Part shown: piece after piece, positions 35,319 through 45,536 of the stretch
How the letters are laid out: each line of letters starts with the position of its first letter
How positions within the stretch are numbered: the first letter of the stretch is position 1
Assembly: GCA_028066595.1 (NCBI GenBank)
Contig: JALCBJ010000022.1
Coordinates: 22,878-86,877, forward strand
From: Thermoanaerobaculia bacterium
GTDB lineage: Bacteria; Acidobacteriota; Thermoanaerobaculia; Multivoradales; J023
Direction of reading: 5' to 3'
Length of the DNA: 64,000 bases
Made by a program: the position numbers and the translations under genes
The notes under the pieces: model-generated
What the model was told of the DNA's origin: nothing
The model's input: the letters and a program-made list of their open reading frames with translations, nothing else
Database searches by the model: none

Positions 35319-37145
35319 ATGAGTCGACTTGCCTCCGAGGGATCGGAACCGCGAAGCTCGGGCAGTCCCAGCACGACCCGCCGGGCCCTCACAGCCCTGT
35401 CCGAGGCCGTGATCGTAGTGGATCACGAGGAGGTGGTCGATTTCGTGAATCCTGCGGCAGAGCGGCTTCTGGGCCAGAGCCGACGCACCCTCGTCGGCCT
35501 GCCACTGGCGCAGGTCGTGCAGGTGACGGATCACGTCATGGAGAGCTCGGCTCCCCTCGACTTGGCGCCGTGCCTTCGTGACGGTCTTCGCATGTCCCTC
35601 GACGATCGTCTGGTTCTGAGACGTTCGGACGAAGTCGCCGTGGACATCGAGGGGACGGTTTCACCACTGCGCCTTGAACCACCCTGCGACGTTGTCGCAG
35701 GGGCAGTCGTGATGTTGCGCGACGTATCAGACCGGCGTGTGGCGAGTCGACGCCTCGACCGCGCCGCCCGCTTCGACCAACTCACCGGGCTGTTGAATCG
35801 CAAAGGATTCGAACGTTACGTCTCCGAATCGCTGGCGACCGCGAAGAAGGACACCGATTCGGCAGAAGGATCGGCAGAGGGCCCACTGGATGTCCTCTTC
35901 TACCTCGATCTCGATCTCTTCCAGGTGGTCAACGACACCTGCGGCCATGCGGCCGGCGACATGCTGATGCAGTGGGCGGCCAGCCTGATCCGGGAACGCC
36001 TGGGCGACGATGACGTCCTGGCCCGATTGGGCGGAGATGAGTTCGGCCTACTGGCCAAGGGCACTTCGATGGCGTCCGCCGAACGTCTCTCCGACGAGCT
36101 ACATCAGACTCTCCGCAGGTTCCGTTTCGTCTGGCAGGACAAGAGCTTCATCGTCGGCGTGTCGGCGGGCATGGTACCGGTGAGCGGTGAGTTCGACAGT
36201 GCCGCGGATCTGTTGGGCGCGGCCGACAAGGCTTGCTACCTGGCGAAACGCAAGGGTCGGGGCCGAACCCAGATCTACCGCAAAGACTCCGACGAGGTTC
36301 TCCGCCATCGGGGTCAGATGAGCTGGATCGTCAAGTTGCAAAGCGCCCTCGACGAAAACCTCTTCGAGCTGCACTGGCAACGCATCTTGCCGCTGGAATC
36401 ATCGAGGAGCGAGCGACCGCTCTTCTTCGAGACCCTCATACGGATGCGCGATCGCGATCGAGATACCTTGGCGCGACCCACCGAGTTTCTCGAGGTCGCC
36501 GAACGCTTCGGCTTGATGCCGGCGATCGACCGCTGGGTAGTACGTCACACCCTGCGTAACCTGGCAGGCCAACCCAGAGCCTTAATCGACAAGATCGAAA
36601 GCGTATCGATCAATCTCTCTGGTGCGACCTTGGAAGACAGCGGGCTTCTCGCCTTCTTGCGCCGTGAAATCGAAAGGTTGGAAGGCTCGGGGGTCGAGGC
36701 GAGTCGCGTGTGTTTCGAGATCACCGAGACGGCAGCCGTTTCGAACCTGCGCCGGGTCTCGGAAATGATGCACGAGCTACGGTGCCTCGGCTGCCGGTGG
36801 GCGCTAGACGACTTCGGCAGCGGCATGTCGTCGTACAGCTATCTGCGCGAGCTGCCCGTGGACTACGTGAAGGTGGACGGGGAGATCGTTTCGGAGATCC
36901 TGGACAGTCCTCTCTCCTGGACCATCCTGCAGTCCATCAACGAGATCGCGCACGTCATCGACGCGCGGACCATCGCGGAGCACGTGGAATCACCTGCCAT
37001 TCTGTGGGAGCTGAAGCGCTTGGGCGTCGACTACGGCCAGGGCTTTCACATCGCCCGTCCGGAACGTCTGCGGGCCGTCGAAGAGCTGTCGGACTATCCC
37101 GACATCAAGGTCGTTCCGATGCTGCCCGTAGCCGTCGATTCGTGA
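35319..37145 (+). CDS. PAS-GGDEF-EAL cyclic-di-GMP enzyme
   Basis: 608 residues from the ATG at 35319 (a TTG lies at 35313). PAS domain about 22-140 ('ALSEAVIVVDHEEVVDFVNP'), GGDEF domain about 150-320 with an intact 'LGGDEFGLL' (238-242) but no RxxD inhibitory site (G229 replaces the Arg), and EAL domain about 335-590. In the EAL domain the signature reads ETL (371-373), while the other acidic and metal residues appear kept: N432, 'CFEITETA', 'ALDDFGSGMSSYSYL' and 'VKVDGEIV', plus 'EHVES'. Both synthesis and hydrolysis are possible. It is cytoplasmic with no membrane helix, 13 bases before the MMPL gene. Confidence 0.9.
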   Translation: MSRLASEGSEPRSSGSPSTTRRALTALSEAVIVVDHEEVVDFVNPAAERLLGQSRRTLVGLPLAQVVQVTDHVMESSAPLDLAPCLRDGLRMSLDDRLVLRRSDEVAVDIEGTVSPLRLEPPCDVVAGAVVMLRDVSDRRVASRRLDRAARFDQLTGLLNRKGFERYVSESLATAKKDTDSAEGSAEGPLDVLFYLDLDLFQVVNDTCGHAAGDMLMQWAASLIRERLGDDDVLARLGGDEFGLLAKGTSMASAERLSDELHQTLRRFRFVWQDKSFIVGVSAGMVPVSGEFDSAADLLGAADKACYLAKRKGRGRTQIYRKDSDEVLRHRGQMSWIVKLQSALDENLFELHWQRILPLESSRSERPLFFETLIRMRDRDRDTLARPTEFLEVAERFGLMPAIDRWVVRHTLRNLAGQPRALIDKIESVSINLSGATLEDSGLLAFLRREIERLEGSGVEASRVCFEITETAAVSNLRRVSEMMHELRCLGCRWALDDFGSGMSSYSYLRELPVDYVKVDGEIVSEILDSPLSWTILQSINEIAHVIDARTIAEHVESPAILWELKRLGVDYGQGFHIARPERLRAVEELSDYPDIKVVPMLPVAVDS

Positions 37146-37158
37146 CCCTAGGGTTCGA

Positions 37159-39276
37159 ATGATCAACGGAGCGAAGCGGTCCGTTCTACTGGCCGGTTGC
37201 CTGGCCGTAGCTGTGTCGTCTTGGCTGGTCCTGTTCCACGCCGATCTGTCGCCCAAGGTGGAGGGGGACTTCTTCTTCTCCACCGACGACCCGCAGCTGC
37301 AGGCATCGCAACGAATCGGGGAAATGTTCCCGTCGAGCGATCAGCTCCTGGTGAGCGCTACCGGGCCCGATGTTCTCGCCGACGACTACCTGGCCCGCCT
37401 TCGTCGACTCACGGAAGACCTGGCGGCGTTGCCGGGGATATCTTCGGTGCAGAGTCTGACGCAAGGTCCGACGTCGCCACAGATCGTGCCTCAAAGCCCT
37501 CTGTGGAGTCGCCTACTCCTCGGCTCGAACGAGCGCAGCTCCCAGCTTCTCGTCTTCCTAGAGCCGGAGTTACCCTCGTCTGCTACGGAGCTGATACGGC
37601 AAGTCGAGGAGCTACTCACGGAGCACCACGCACCGAGTTTCGCTCTCGCCATGTCGGGAGTTCCCTACGTGGTGGAACAGATCCGCCGGGCTCTCGATCG
37701 CGACCTCAAGGTCTTCTCCTCCGCCGCGCTCCTCGTCTTCGGACTGGTCATCGCTGGCGTCTATCGTTCCTGGCGCATCGTCGCAGGCACCTTGATCTGC
37801 TGTCTTGGCGCCTGCGCCGTCACCCTCGCGGTCCTCCACCTGCTCGGCAAGCCCATAGGCCTGCTCACGGCGAACCTGGTCACGATCGTTTTCGTCCTCA
37901 CCCTCTCCCATCTCGTATTCCTGACGGCGAATTGGCGATCGGAGCCAGCGGAACGTACCGATCGAGTCGCACAGGCCGTACACAAGACCCTACAAGCATC
38001 CATGTGGTGCGCGGTCACCACACTCCTCGGATTCGCCAGCCTGCTCTTCGCATCCGCCCAACCTCTGCGGGAGCTGGGTGTGGCAGGCGCGATCGGGACG
38101 GCGGTCGCGCTGTGTATCGCCTACAGTATCTACCCAGCGGTTCTTCGGTCTGCTGCAGATCCCGCCGTCGCGGGTACTGAGACGGTCCGCACACCCCGGC
38201 CCCGCCCTGCGATCGCGATCGCTCTGCTGGCCGCCGCGCTGGTGGCGGCGACCGGAGTACCTCGCCTCGACACCGACCCGAACCTGCTCTCCTACTTCGC
38301 CGAGGACGGCGAGCTACGCCAGGGCCTGGAGCGCATCGATCGCGACGGCGGATCCTCTCCTCTACTGTTGGTCGTCGGGCGCTCCGACGGGGAACGTCTC
38401 GATACACCCGATGCCATGGACCGTCTGCGCCGACTCCAGGCTGTGTACGACGAGGATCCCGCCGTCGGCACGGCCCTGTCTCTCAGCTTGCTCGTCGACG
38501 AAGCGCAGCAAGTGCCGTTCGCTGGCTTTCTTTCGATCGACCGATTGGTCGACATCCTCGCCAGTCCTCGCTTCGAGCGCATCGCAGACAGCTTTCTCAC
38601 CGAAGAACGAACTCATGCGCTCTTCTTTCTGCGCATGCACGAGGCCGAGAAGACCGAACCGCGGCGAACCATCATCCGTCGCCTCGATGCCGCCGTCGCC
38701 GATGCAGATCTGGACACCGAATGGGTTGGTGGCCTGTACGAGCTGCAAGCTTCCCTCGGTGAATTGGTCGCCTCGAGCGTCCTGCGGGGCTTGGCAGGTT
38801 TGTTCCTGCTCTTCGTACTGATCGCCGGTCTCGTCGCGCGTCGGATCGGAATCGCCGCTGCCATGATCCTGTCTCTCGCCGCCGTGCCCTTGCTTCTCCT
38901 CGGTGCCTTCGGTTGGCTCGGCCTGCCCCTGGACATCATTTCCTCTCCCGCAGCCAACGTGGCCATCGCTCTCGGCATCGACTCGATGATCCACCTCGTC
39001 ACCGCGGTGCGGCGACATCGGAGCGCGGGCGAGTCGGACGAGAGGTCATGGCTGCTCTCCTTGGGCAAGCTGGCCCCGGCAATCGCGGGCGCCACCGCGA
39101 TCCTCGCTGCAGGTTTCGGACTCTTCGCACTTTCGAGCTTTCCGCCGACACAGCGGTTCGGCATGGCGGTCGCAGGCGGCACCATCGCTGCGGCGGCCAT
39201 GGCGATGGTGGTATTGCCCTGGTTGGCTCAGCGCATCTCCGTCCGTTCTCGAGACGACGCCCGAGGCGTGGCCTGA
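37159..39276 (+). CDS. MMPL/RND-superfamily transporter
   Basis: 705 residues with two halves, each of a leading helix, a periplasmic loop and five or six clustered helices, the usual RND/MMPL/patched-like layout. The first cluster spans about 190-335 ('VFGLVIAGVYRSWRIVAGTL'), the second about 545-700 ('PAANVAIALGIDSMIHLVTA'). It is short for HAE1 pumps and matches the two-repeat MMPL family, which moves lipids, hopanoids or hydrophobic molecules. It follows the c-di-GMP enzyme by 13 bases and ends the operon. Confidence 0.85.
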   Translation: MINGAKRSVLLAGCLAVAVSSWLVLFHADLSPKVEGDFFFSTDDPQLQASQRIGEMFPSSDQLLVSATGPDVLADDYLARLRRLTEDLAALPGISSVQSLTQGPTSPQIVPQSPLWSRLLLGSNERSSQLLVFLEPELPSSATELIRQVEELLTEHHAPSFALAMSGVPYVVEQIRRALDRDLKVFSSAALLVFGLVIAGVYRSWRIVAGTLICCLGACAVTLAVLHLLGKPIGLLTANLVTIVFVLTLSHLVFLTANWRSEPAERTDRVAQAVHKTLQASMWCAVTTLLGFASLLFASAQPLRELGVAGAIGTAVALCIAYSIYPAVLRSAADPAVAGTETVRTPRPRPAIAIALLAAALVAATGVPRLDTDPNLLSYFAEDGELRQGLERIDRDGGSSPLLLVVGRSDGERLDTPDAMDRLRRLQAVYDEDPAVGTALSLSLLVDEAQQVPFAGFLSIDRLVDILASPRFERIADSFLTEERTHALFFLRMHEAEKTEPRRTIIRRLDAAVADADLDTEWVGGLYELQASLGELVASSVLRGLAGLFLLFVLIAGLVARRIGIAAAMILSLAAVPLLLLGAFGWLGLPLDIISSPAANVAIALGIDSMIHLVTAVRRHRSAGESDERSWLLSLGKLAPAIAGATAILAAGFGLFALSSFPPTQRFGMAVAGGTIAAAAMAMVVLPWLAQRISVRSRDDARGVA

Positions 39277-39279
39277 CCG

Positions 39280-39303
39280 GAGCCCCGTGCGCGCCACGGG
39301 CTC
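39280..39303. terminator. Hairpin between convergent MMPL and helicase genes
   Basis: GAGCCCCGTG (39280-39289) pairs with CACGGGCTC (39295-39303) with one bulged C. It fills most of the 45-bp convergent spacer and can serve both strands. Confidence 0.6.
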
Positions 39304-39321
39304 TCGAGACGCGCGACTCGC

Positions 39322-41895
39322 CTAGCGTCCGCGGATCCTGAAAGCCGCCACTGCAACCGGTTCGCGATCGGCGGGCAGGTTCTGGGCGATCTTGCGGATC
39401 CCCTGCAGCCAGCCCTGCCGTTTGGACCAGGACTTGGCATCGACAGATTCCAGTTGGAGATCGTCGCTCGTCAACAGATTCGCCAGGTCGGGCCGGATCT
39501 GACCGCGCGCATCGACGGCGACCGCGTCGACGCCTTCACCCACCGACTCGCCATCCTTGTAGAGCGCCAGGATTCCGAAGGTTTCCTCGGATCCGCGGGC
39601 TCGGAACATGGCGACCCGCCCTCTGCGACCGTCTTCCAACTCGACCAGGATGCCTTCGACCAGGGGGTGGCCCGAAGCAAAGAAATCGAGTCCTTCGTTG
39701 GCCACCGCCTCTTCACGGTCGAAGGTGCCGAGAAACTTCCTGCCCGGAGGTACGCCGGGTAGATGCTCCACCAGAGCCTGTGGACTGTATTCGATCAGCC
39801 ACACGTCTCGTCCACTCTGCGCTTCCGTCTCGAATCCGAAGCGAGCAGCCGCCCGCAGCACGACGTCGCGATGGAGGTCGTCGAGGTCGTCGGGCACACG
39901 ACCAAGGATCTCTTCGGCCACGGCGGCGCGGTACGGGTCGCGATGCATCTCGTGGTAAGCCGACTCGCGCACCGCTTCTTTGGCATGCGTCGCCTCCTGA
40001 AGCACGTCCTCCAGCGGCTCGGCACCGGGCGTCCTGGGGCCGTCGAGGAGCAGACGTCCCAGCTCTTCGCCCACATTCGTCAACTCCCTTTGAAGGCTAC
40101 CCAGAGCTTCCCGAAACAGGCCGATCTGCTCGTAGAGATCGACCACCGTACGACCGAACCCACCGGGTGGCCTGAAATACACGATCTCGGTGTCGCGTGT
40201 TCGTCCGATCCGGTCGAGGCGTCCGATACGTTGTTCCACGACCTCCGGGCTCCAGGGCAGATCGAAGAGCACCAGCCGGTCGCAGAACTCGAAGTTCCGT
40301 CCCTCGCCGCCGGCTTCCGTGGAGATCAAGATCCCCGGCCCATCGGCCAGTCGGAACTGCGCCACCTCCATGTCGCGACGCTCTGGACTCAGATCCTCGT
40401 GAAAGATGCCCACACGCACTTTGCCCCGGGTCGACAACACTTCCTTGAGATGCTCGAGAGTCTCTCGATGGGAGACGAAGACCAGCACCTTGTTACCGTC
40501 GCGGCGCCAAGCGAGTGCACGATCGGCGAGCCAACCGACCCGCGGGTCCTTGGTCTTCGCTTCGAGCGCCAACTGGTCAAAGGGTGACTCGGACACGACA
40601 CTCGTCGGCAGTGCCACGGGCGATGAATGGGCGCGATGCAGAAGGTCGATCTTCCGCTGCCGCTCCGGTTCGGTTTTGGCGTGCTCGCCGCGCAAACGGC
40701 GGAACAATCTGTCGAGAGCTTCCCAGCCGTCCTCATCTTCGATCTCTACCAGCTGCGGTCGCCGGGGCGGCAGGCCACCGACGTCTTGTCGGCGGGTCGC
40801 GCTGGTACACGGCGGCAGCTGAGCACGCGACTCTAACCGTCTCGTGAGCAGGCTGTCGAAGTCGGTTTCATCCCCGTTGTTCGCTTCCGTGAACTCGTCC
40901 GGACGCAGCAACTGGAGCAAACGGAAGAACCCGAGAGCGTCGTCTTCGAGCGGCGTCGCGGTCAGCAGGAGAACGTGACGGCCTAAGTCGGCGATGGGGC
41001 GGAGGGCGCGGTAGAGAGCATTGCCGGGATGCCCGGATCGCCGACGCAGGCGATGGGCCTCATCCACCACGAGGAGATCGATTCCGGCCGATACGGCATG
41101 CTCTGCCAGCCGCCGGTTCGACGCGAGGAGGTCCTGCGAGACGATGGCACGACGATGAACGTCGAAGGGGTTGAAGTCTCCGCCATGATCGCGGGCGACG
41201 TCGCGTAGGCGATCCTCGTCCAGGAGCACGAACACCTGGTGGTGTTTGCGCCACAGCTCACCCAACCATTGCACGGTCAACGTGTCGGGAGCGACGACGA
41301 GAGTCCGATCCACCAGCTTGCGGTGCAACAGGCGGTTCATGATGAGGCAGGCTTCGACGGTCTTTCCCAGACCGACCTCGTCCGCCAGCAGCCATCGAAC
41401 GGCGCTACTCTCGTCTTCGAGCACGCGGGTCGCCTGTTCGGCGGCATAGAGCTGGTGCGGAAACAGACGGATACGACCGCCCAAGAACGAGCCCAGGCCC
41501 TCGGCAACGCGGGAGCGCACCAGACGCAACCCGTCGAGCCGGTTGCGGAAGTCCTCGAAGGCGTCGACCTCACCGCGAGACAGTCGATCGATCAGCGAGC
41601 GTTCTGCGGGCACCGGCCAGAGGTCATTGACCGGCAGCTCGCGGCCGTCCGGCAACCGAGCCACGTCACCCACGACCTTCTCTATCTCGACGACGTCTCC
41701 GGTGGCGCCGTGTCGAGCACGACCGCCCGGCCTGAGCACGAGCTTGGCCAGAGCATCGGAGCCTACGGCGAAATGAAGAGTCTCGCCATTCTCGGGGAAG
41801 AGCACCGTGGTGCGCCGTCCCTCCACCGCCACCACGAGACCGGGGCCGAGATCCTGGTTGTAGCGGTGGCTGACACGGTCGCCTTCCTTGAGCAT
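39322..41895 (-). CDS. RapA/SNF2-type helicase-like ATPase
   Basis: 857 residues. A small N-terminal beta-rich region (1-70, 'VSHRYNQDLGPGLVVAVEGR') resembles the Tudor-like start of RapA. SF2 motifs follow: Walker A 'ADEVGLGKTVEACL' (K178), 'LLVVDEAHRLRRRSG' (DEAH 278-281), 'HVLLLTATPLEDDALGFF', 'KVLVFVSHRETLEHL', 'ILISTEAGGEGRNFEFC' and 'VVEQRIGRLDRIGRT'. RapA recycles RNA polymerase; this is somewhat shorter than E. coli RapA (968) and could be a distinct SNF2 branch. It acts on polymerase or DNA in the cytoplasm. Confidence 0.9.
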   Translation of the reverse strand: MLKEGDRVSHRYNQDLGPGLVVAVEGRRTTVLFPENGETLHFAVGSDALAKLVLRPGGRARHGATGDVVEIEKVVGDVARLPDGRELPVNDLWPVPAERSLIDRLSRGEVDAFEDFRNRLDGLRLVRSRVAEGLGSFLGGRIRLFPHQLYAAEQATRVLEDESSAVRWLLADEVGLGKTVEACLIMNRLLHRKLVDRTLVVAPDTLTVQWLGELWRKHHQVFVLLDEDRLRDVARDHGGDFNPFDVHRRAIVSQDLLASNRRLAEHAVSAGIDLLVVDEAHRLRRRSGHPGNALYRALRPIADLGRHVLLLTATPLEDDALGFFRLLQLLRPDEFTEANNGDETDFDSLLTRRLESRAQLPPCTSATRRQDVGGLPPRRPQLVEIEDEDGWEALDRLFRRLRGEHAKTEPERQRKIDLLHRAHSSPVALPTSVVSESPFDQLALEAKTKDPRVGWLADRALAWRRDGNKVLVFVSHRETLEHLKEVLSTRGKVRVGIFHEDLSPERRDMEVAQFRLADGPGILISTEAGGEGRNFEFCDRLVLFDLPWSPEVVEQRIGRLDRIGRTRDTEIVYFRPPGGFGRTVVDLYEQIGLFREALGSLQRELTNVGEELGRLLLDGPRTPGAEPLEDVLQEATHAKEAVRESAYHEMHRDPYRAAVAEEILGRVPDDLDDLHRDVVLRAAARFGFETEAQSGRDVWLIEYSPQALVEHLPGVPPGRKFLGTFDREEAVANEGLDFFASGHPLVEGILVELEDGRRGRVAMFRARGSEETFGILALYKDGESVGEGVDAVAVDARGQIRPDLANLLTSDDLQLESVDAKSWSKRQGWLQGIRKIAQNLPADREPVAVAAFRIRGR

Positions 41896-42165
41896 CGGAC
41901 GCGCAGTCTAACCCGACACAACGAGGATCGCACGTCGTCTCTTCTAGCACCCCGGAGGGCCTGCCACAGATACAGCTAACGCTCCGAGTAGAGGTAGCGC
42001 ACTCGTAGCGCGCAGAACCTCCCTTGCCTGCACCGTCCGTCACCCTTGCTTCGCGCCGGTAGAAACTCCGCAGCGCTCGTCCAGTACCCAGTGAATCCGG
42101 TAAGCTGGCGCCCCCAGAGGCGGCCTCGACCGCACCAGAGTCCGAGCCACCCCACACCACTTCGT
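41896..42165. other. 270-bp divergent spacer
   Basis: It lies between the helicase start (41895, minus) and the CNNM start (42166, plus). No RNA gene, clear promoter or strong hairpin was recognised. Confidence 0.5.
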
Positions 42166-43350
42166 ATGACAACGACTATCGCCTTGCCATTCCTGTCAGG
42201 CCTGGTCTTTCTGACCGCCGCCGTCGCAGTCTCCGTACCCACCGGCGCCGGTGGCGAGGCGACGAGTCTCGACGTCTTTCTGCTCCTGCTCTATACCGGC
42301 GTCGCGCTGGTGATCAGCTTCCTGTGTTCGATCCTGGAAGCAGCGCTGCTCAGCATACGCGAGGTCAGCCTGGAGAACCGTGCCGAGAAGGGGCACAAGG
42401 GTGCGAAACGCCTCCTCCACTTGAAGCGATCGAGGCTCGACGACTCCATCAGCGCCATCCTGATTCTCAATACGGTCGCCCACACGGCGGGCGTCGCCGG
42501 TGCGGGCCTGCAAGCGGGAAAAGTATTCGCGGGTCAGCCGTTCCTGCTCGGCCTGTTTCCCGTGGTGCTCACCCTCCTGATCTTGGTGCTCACCGAAATC
42601 GTGCCGAAGACTCTCGGCGCCGTCTACGCCTCGCGGCTGGTCGGGTTCGTCGGACTCAGTCTGTCGGCCATGGTCTGGTTGCTCACACCTTTCCTGTACC
42701 TGACTCGCGTCGTCACCGGAGCCTTCACTCATTCCGAAGGCTCAGGCGTCTCGCGCGGCGAGCTCGCTGCCATGGTGGCGATGGCGGCACGGGAAGGGAC
42801 ACTACGCCACGACGACTCCCGCCTCGTGTCGAACGTTCTTCGCTTCCACGAGATCCGCATCGAAGACGTGATGACACCTCGCACCGTGGTCGCGATGGTA
42901 GACCACGGTACGACGCGGAGGGAGTTGGCCGAAGACGCGACGTGCCGTCATTTCTCCCGAGTCCCTCTGTACGAGGGAGAGCCCGATCGGGTGCTCGGAT
43001 ACGTCCTTCAGCGCGAGGTCCTGTCGGCCCTGGCACGGGGTGAGGATCCCGACGTGCCGGTGAGTGTGCACCTACGCAAGTCCTTGGTGATCCCCGCCGG
43101 CGTGTCCGTGGACCGGGCCATGCGCCAGCTCATCGAAGGTAGGGAGCACCTCGCCATGGTGGCCGACGAATTCGGCGGACTGGCGGGCATCTTGACGCTG
43201 GAGGATCTGATGGAGACGCTGCTCGGCGTCGAGATCATCGACGAATCGGATCGAGTGGCGGACCTCCGTCAGGAAGCGATGCGACTCCGCGACAAGCGCT
43301 TGCGAGACCTCGGCGTGGAGCTGGAGCCGGACGACGGGGAGTCTGGATGA
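42166..43350 (+). CDS. CNNM/CorC-type transporter with CBS pair
   Basis: 394 residues from the ATG at 42166; the frame is open further upstream but without membrane-protein character. Four membrane helices in the first ~190 residues form the DUF21/CNNM domain ('FLCSILEAALLSIREVSLEN', 'LILVLTEIVPKTLGAVYASR'), then a CBS pair (about 225-360: 'IRIEDVMTPRTVVAMV', 'EHLAMVADEFGGLAGILTLE'). The usual C-terminal CorC domain is short or missing. It probably effluxes Mg2+ or Co2+, or helps transport ions. The ATGA overlap (43347-43350) couples it to the next gene. Confidence 0.9.
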   Translation: MTTTIALPFLSGLVFLTAAVAVSVPTGAGGEATSLDVFLLLLYTGVALVISFLCSILEAALLSIREVSLENRAEKGHKGAKRLLHLKRSRLDDSISAILILNTVAHTAGVAGAGLQAGKVFAGQPFLLGLFPVVLTLLILVLTEIVPKTLGAVYASRLVGFVGLSLSAMVWLLTPFLYLTRVVTGAFTHSEGSGVSRGELAAMVAMAAREGTLRHDDSRLVSNVLRFHEIRIEDVMTPRTVVAMVDHGTTRRELAEDATCRHFSRVPLYEGEPDRVLGYVLQREVLSALARGEDPDVPVSVHLRKSLVIPAGVSVDRAMRQLIEGREHLAMVADEFGGLAGILTLEDLMETLLGVEIIDESDRVADLRQEAMRLRDKRLRDLGVELEPDDGESG

Positions 43351-45527
43351 CGGGAGGGTTCTCCCGGCTGGTGTTGCTGGGGCTCGGCGGCGCGTTCATT
43401 CTCTTGCCGTTGGGCCTGGGGCAACCCGGGCTCCCGATGAGCCTGCGAGCCGACGAAACCAGCTTCTACTTCTTGGCCCGCAGCCTCGCCTCTGAAGGCG
43501 ACGCTGTCGTCGACGTGGTGGACATCGATCGCATCTACCGAGAGATGCCCTACGCGGGTCGAGAGCGGTTGATGATTGGGACTGACGACGACTGGCAGAC
43601 GGCTCGGTGGGCGGTCCCGCCGCTCTACTCGTTCGCCCTCGTCCCAGCGGTCTCGCTTCTGCGTATCAACGGCGCTTTCGCGTTCAACGCGGGCTGCTTC
43701 GTCTTGGCCCTGGCGCTCCTGGGAAGGCACCTCACTCGGACAACGGCGGGACAGGCCTCGGTCGGCTGGGTCCTGGCGGCAGCAGCACTCTTGCTGTCCG
43801 GAGCCTTCGCTTACGTCTGGTGGATCCATCCCGCTTCGCTGTACCTGCTCCTGGTCACCATGTCTTTCGCGATGGGCTGGCCGACTCGCGTAGATCCGGC
43901 AAGCTACTCCAGTGTGAAGTCCGGGTTGCGACTGGCCGTGGCGGGCGCCTGTATCGGGCTCTGTGCGGTGGACATGCCGTGGCTCGGGGTACTTCTGCCG
44001 GCCTTGCTCCTCCGTCATCGTGGCTCGCTGCGCCGGCTCGCAGCACTGCTGGTCGGGACCGCAGGAGGTACCGGCATCGCTTTGCTGACGAGCTGGCTCG
44101 TGCTAGGCCATCTCCAAGCGGGTTCGTTCACCGACACCGCACTGTACGACCTGACCACGCCCGACAGCATGCCGTGGCTCGAAGAGCCGGGGGAATCCAC
44201 GTTCGAGGACGGGCTACAACCCGCCCCAGGTCCGGGAACCTCAGCTCGACAAGTGCTCTTGTCTCTAGTCGATCGACGGCGTGGGCTTCTTCTGCTCTTC
44301 CCCTTCGCGGCTCTGTTCGTCCTCGCGACTCGACGTCGACTGGATTCAGCCGGACCACCCGCAGACACCGGGTTACACGATCCGCCCGCGAGGTGGGCGC
44401 TCGCGGCTGGCCTGGTGACGCTCGTCCTCACCCGGGCGTTCTCCGAGGTCTCGCCTCTCGATCTGGAGCGGTTCGGCGACCCCGTACTCGCGGCTGCGTG
44501 GCCGGCTTTCTTTTTCTTGCCCGCGGTCATGCCCAGTGTCAGGGCGATCCTGCTGACGATCGCCGTGTCATCGTCGATCCTCGTGCCGACTCTCTTTACT
44601 CCCTTCGGTGCACCCGTGGCCAAGGGCGATGCTCACCACGCGACGCGTGGTTGGCCGTCACGATTGCCCATGGGTCTGGAGGAGGTTTCCGAGGCTGCTG
44701 GCTGGACAGTGTTCAGTCTCGGTGGCCCTGCGGAAGAGAACCTACGGCTCTGGGCTCCCGCCTACGCAACTGATCGCCGAAGTTGGACGATCGCTGTCCT
44801 CGGCGGTGAGCGCGTAGAGATGTGGCTCGAAGCGACTCGGCCGGTGCCCGGACTGCACGTCGAAGTCCGCAACTATGCGCCGGGGAACCGCTTGACCGTC
44901 GCCTCCGTCGAAGGGCGACGACGCCACCGCTTCGCCGGAGAAACAACCGCCGAACGGACCCGCTTTCGACTGCCCCTGGAGGACGGCTGGCGTCGTGCCC
45001 GTCGCACCGATGATTCGGAGGTGTGGGTCACTCCGCTCGAGGTGACCACTACCACCGGCGAGAAGCCACAGTGGAGAGCGGGCATCTCCGAGTCGTACTA
45101 CGTGGGCGCCGAGCTTACGTTCGTAGGCTCCGACGACTACGTCGCACGCGATGTCTGGGGAGTGCGTTGGGAAGCCTGTGGGGCGCCGCCGACCGCTCGG
45201 CCGGGGGAGGCACTTCGGGTGCTCGCCCGGCTGAGAAACGTCAGCGACGCTGACTGGATCACCGCCGGCCCGGTCAGCGTACGCCTAGCCCACCGCTGGA
45301 AGCAGCCCGATGCTACGCCGATCGAGTCACCTCACCGAGCCAAGCTGGACGGTCCCGTCGCCGCAGGAGAGGAGACTCTGGTCTGGGTGGACGTGGTCGC
45401 GCCCGAGACCCCTGGAATCTGGCAGCTGGAGATCGAGCCGGTATTCGAACTCGTGGCCTGGTTTTCCGATCAGATGGACCCAGCAGCTGCGGCGTTTTGC
45501 ACCGCCGAGATCACTGTCGAGCCCTAG
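43347..45527 (+). CDS. Large polytopic membrane protein with C-terminal beta domain
   Basis: 726 residues. About 10-11 membrane helices fill residues 1-430; 'LRADETSFYFLARSLASEGD' after the first helix resembles the Asp/Glu loop of GT-C glycosyltransferases. Residues ~450-590 are soluble. The C-terminal ~130 residues ('RPGEALRVLARLRNVSDADW' to 'PETPGIWQLEIEPVFE') look like an Ig-like NBR1/FW-type beta sandwich facing the periplasm. Role unknown; a cell-surface glycan function is suggested by the fold. It is coupled to the CNNM gene by a 4-base overlap. Confidence 0.65.
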   Translation: MTGGFSRLVLLGLGGAFILLPLGLGQPGLPMSLRADETSFYFLARSLASEGDAVVDVVDIDRIYREMPYAGRERLMIGTDDDWQTARWAVPPLYSFALVPAVSLLRINGAFAFNAGCFVLALALLGRHLTRTTAGQASVGWVLAAAALLLSGAFAYVWWIHPASLYLLLVTMSFAMGWPTRVDPASYSSVKSGLRLAVAGACIGLCAVDMPWLGVLLPALLLRHRGSLRRLAALLVGTAGGTGIALLTSWLVLGHLQAGSFTDTALYDLTTPDSMPWLEEPGESTFEDGLQPAPGPGTSARQVLLSLVDRRRGLLLLFPFAALFVLATRRRLDSAGPPADTGLHDPPARWALAAGLVTLVLTRAFSEVSPLDLERFGDPVLAAAWPAFFFLPAVMPSVRAILLTIAVSSSILVPTLFTPFGAPVAKGDAHHATRGWPSRLPMGLEEVSEAAGWTVFSLGGPAEENLRLWAPAYATDRRSWTIAVLGGERVEMWLEATRPVPGLHVEVRNYAPGNRLTVASVEGRRRHRFAGETTAERTRFRLPLEDGWRRARRTDDSEVWVTPLEVTTTTGEKPQWRAGISESYYVGAELTFVGSDDYVARDVWGVRWEACGAPPTARPGEALRVLARLRNVSDADWITAGPVSVRLAHRWKQPDATPIESPHRAKLDGPVAAGEETLVWVDVVAPETPGIWQLEIEPVFELVAWFSDQMDPAAAAFCTAEITVEP

Positions 45528-45536
45528 CATCTAGTG

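Noticed and set aside
41896..42165. A tRNA gene in the longest spacer (GGTAGCGCACTCG stretch)
   Set aside because: No cloverleaf with acceptor and T-stem could be formed around it.
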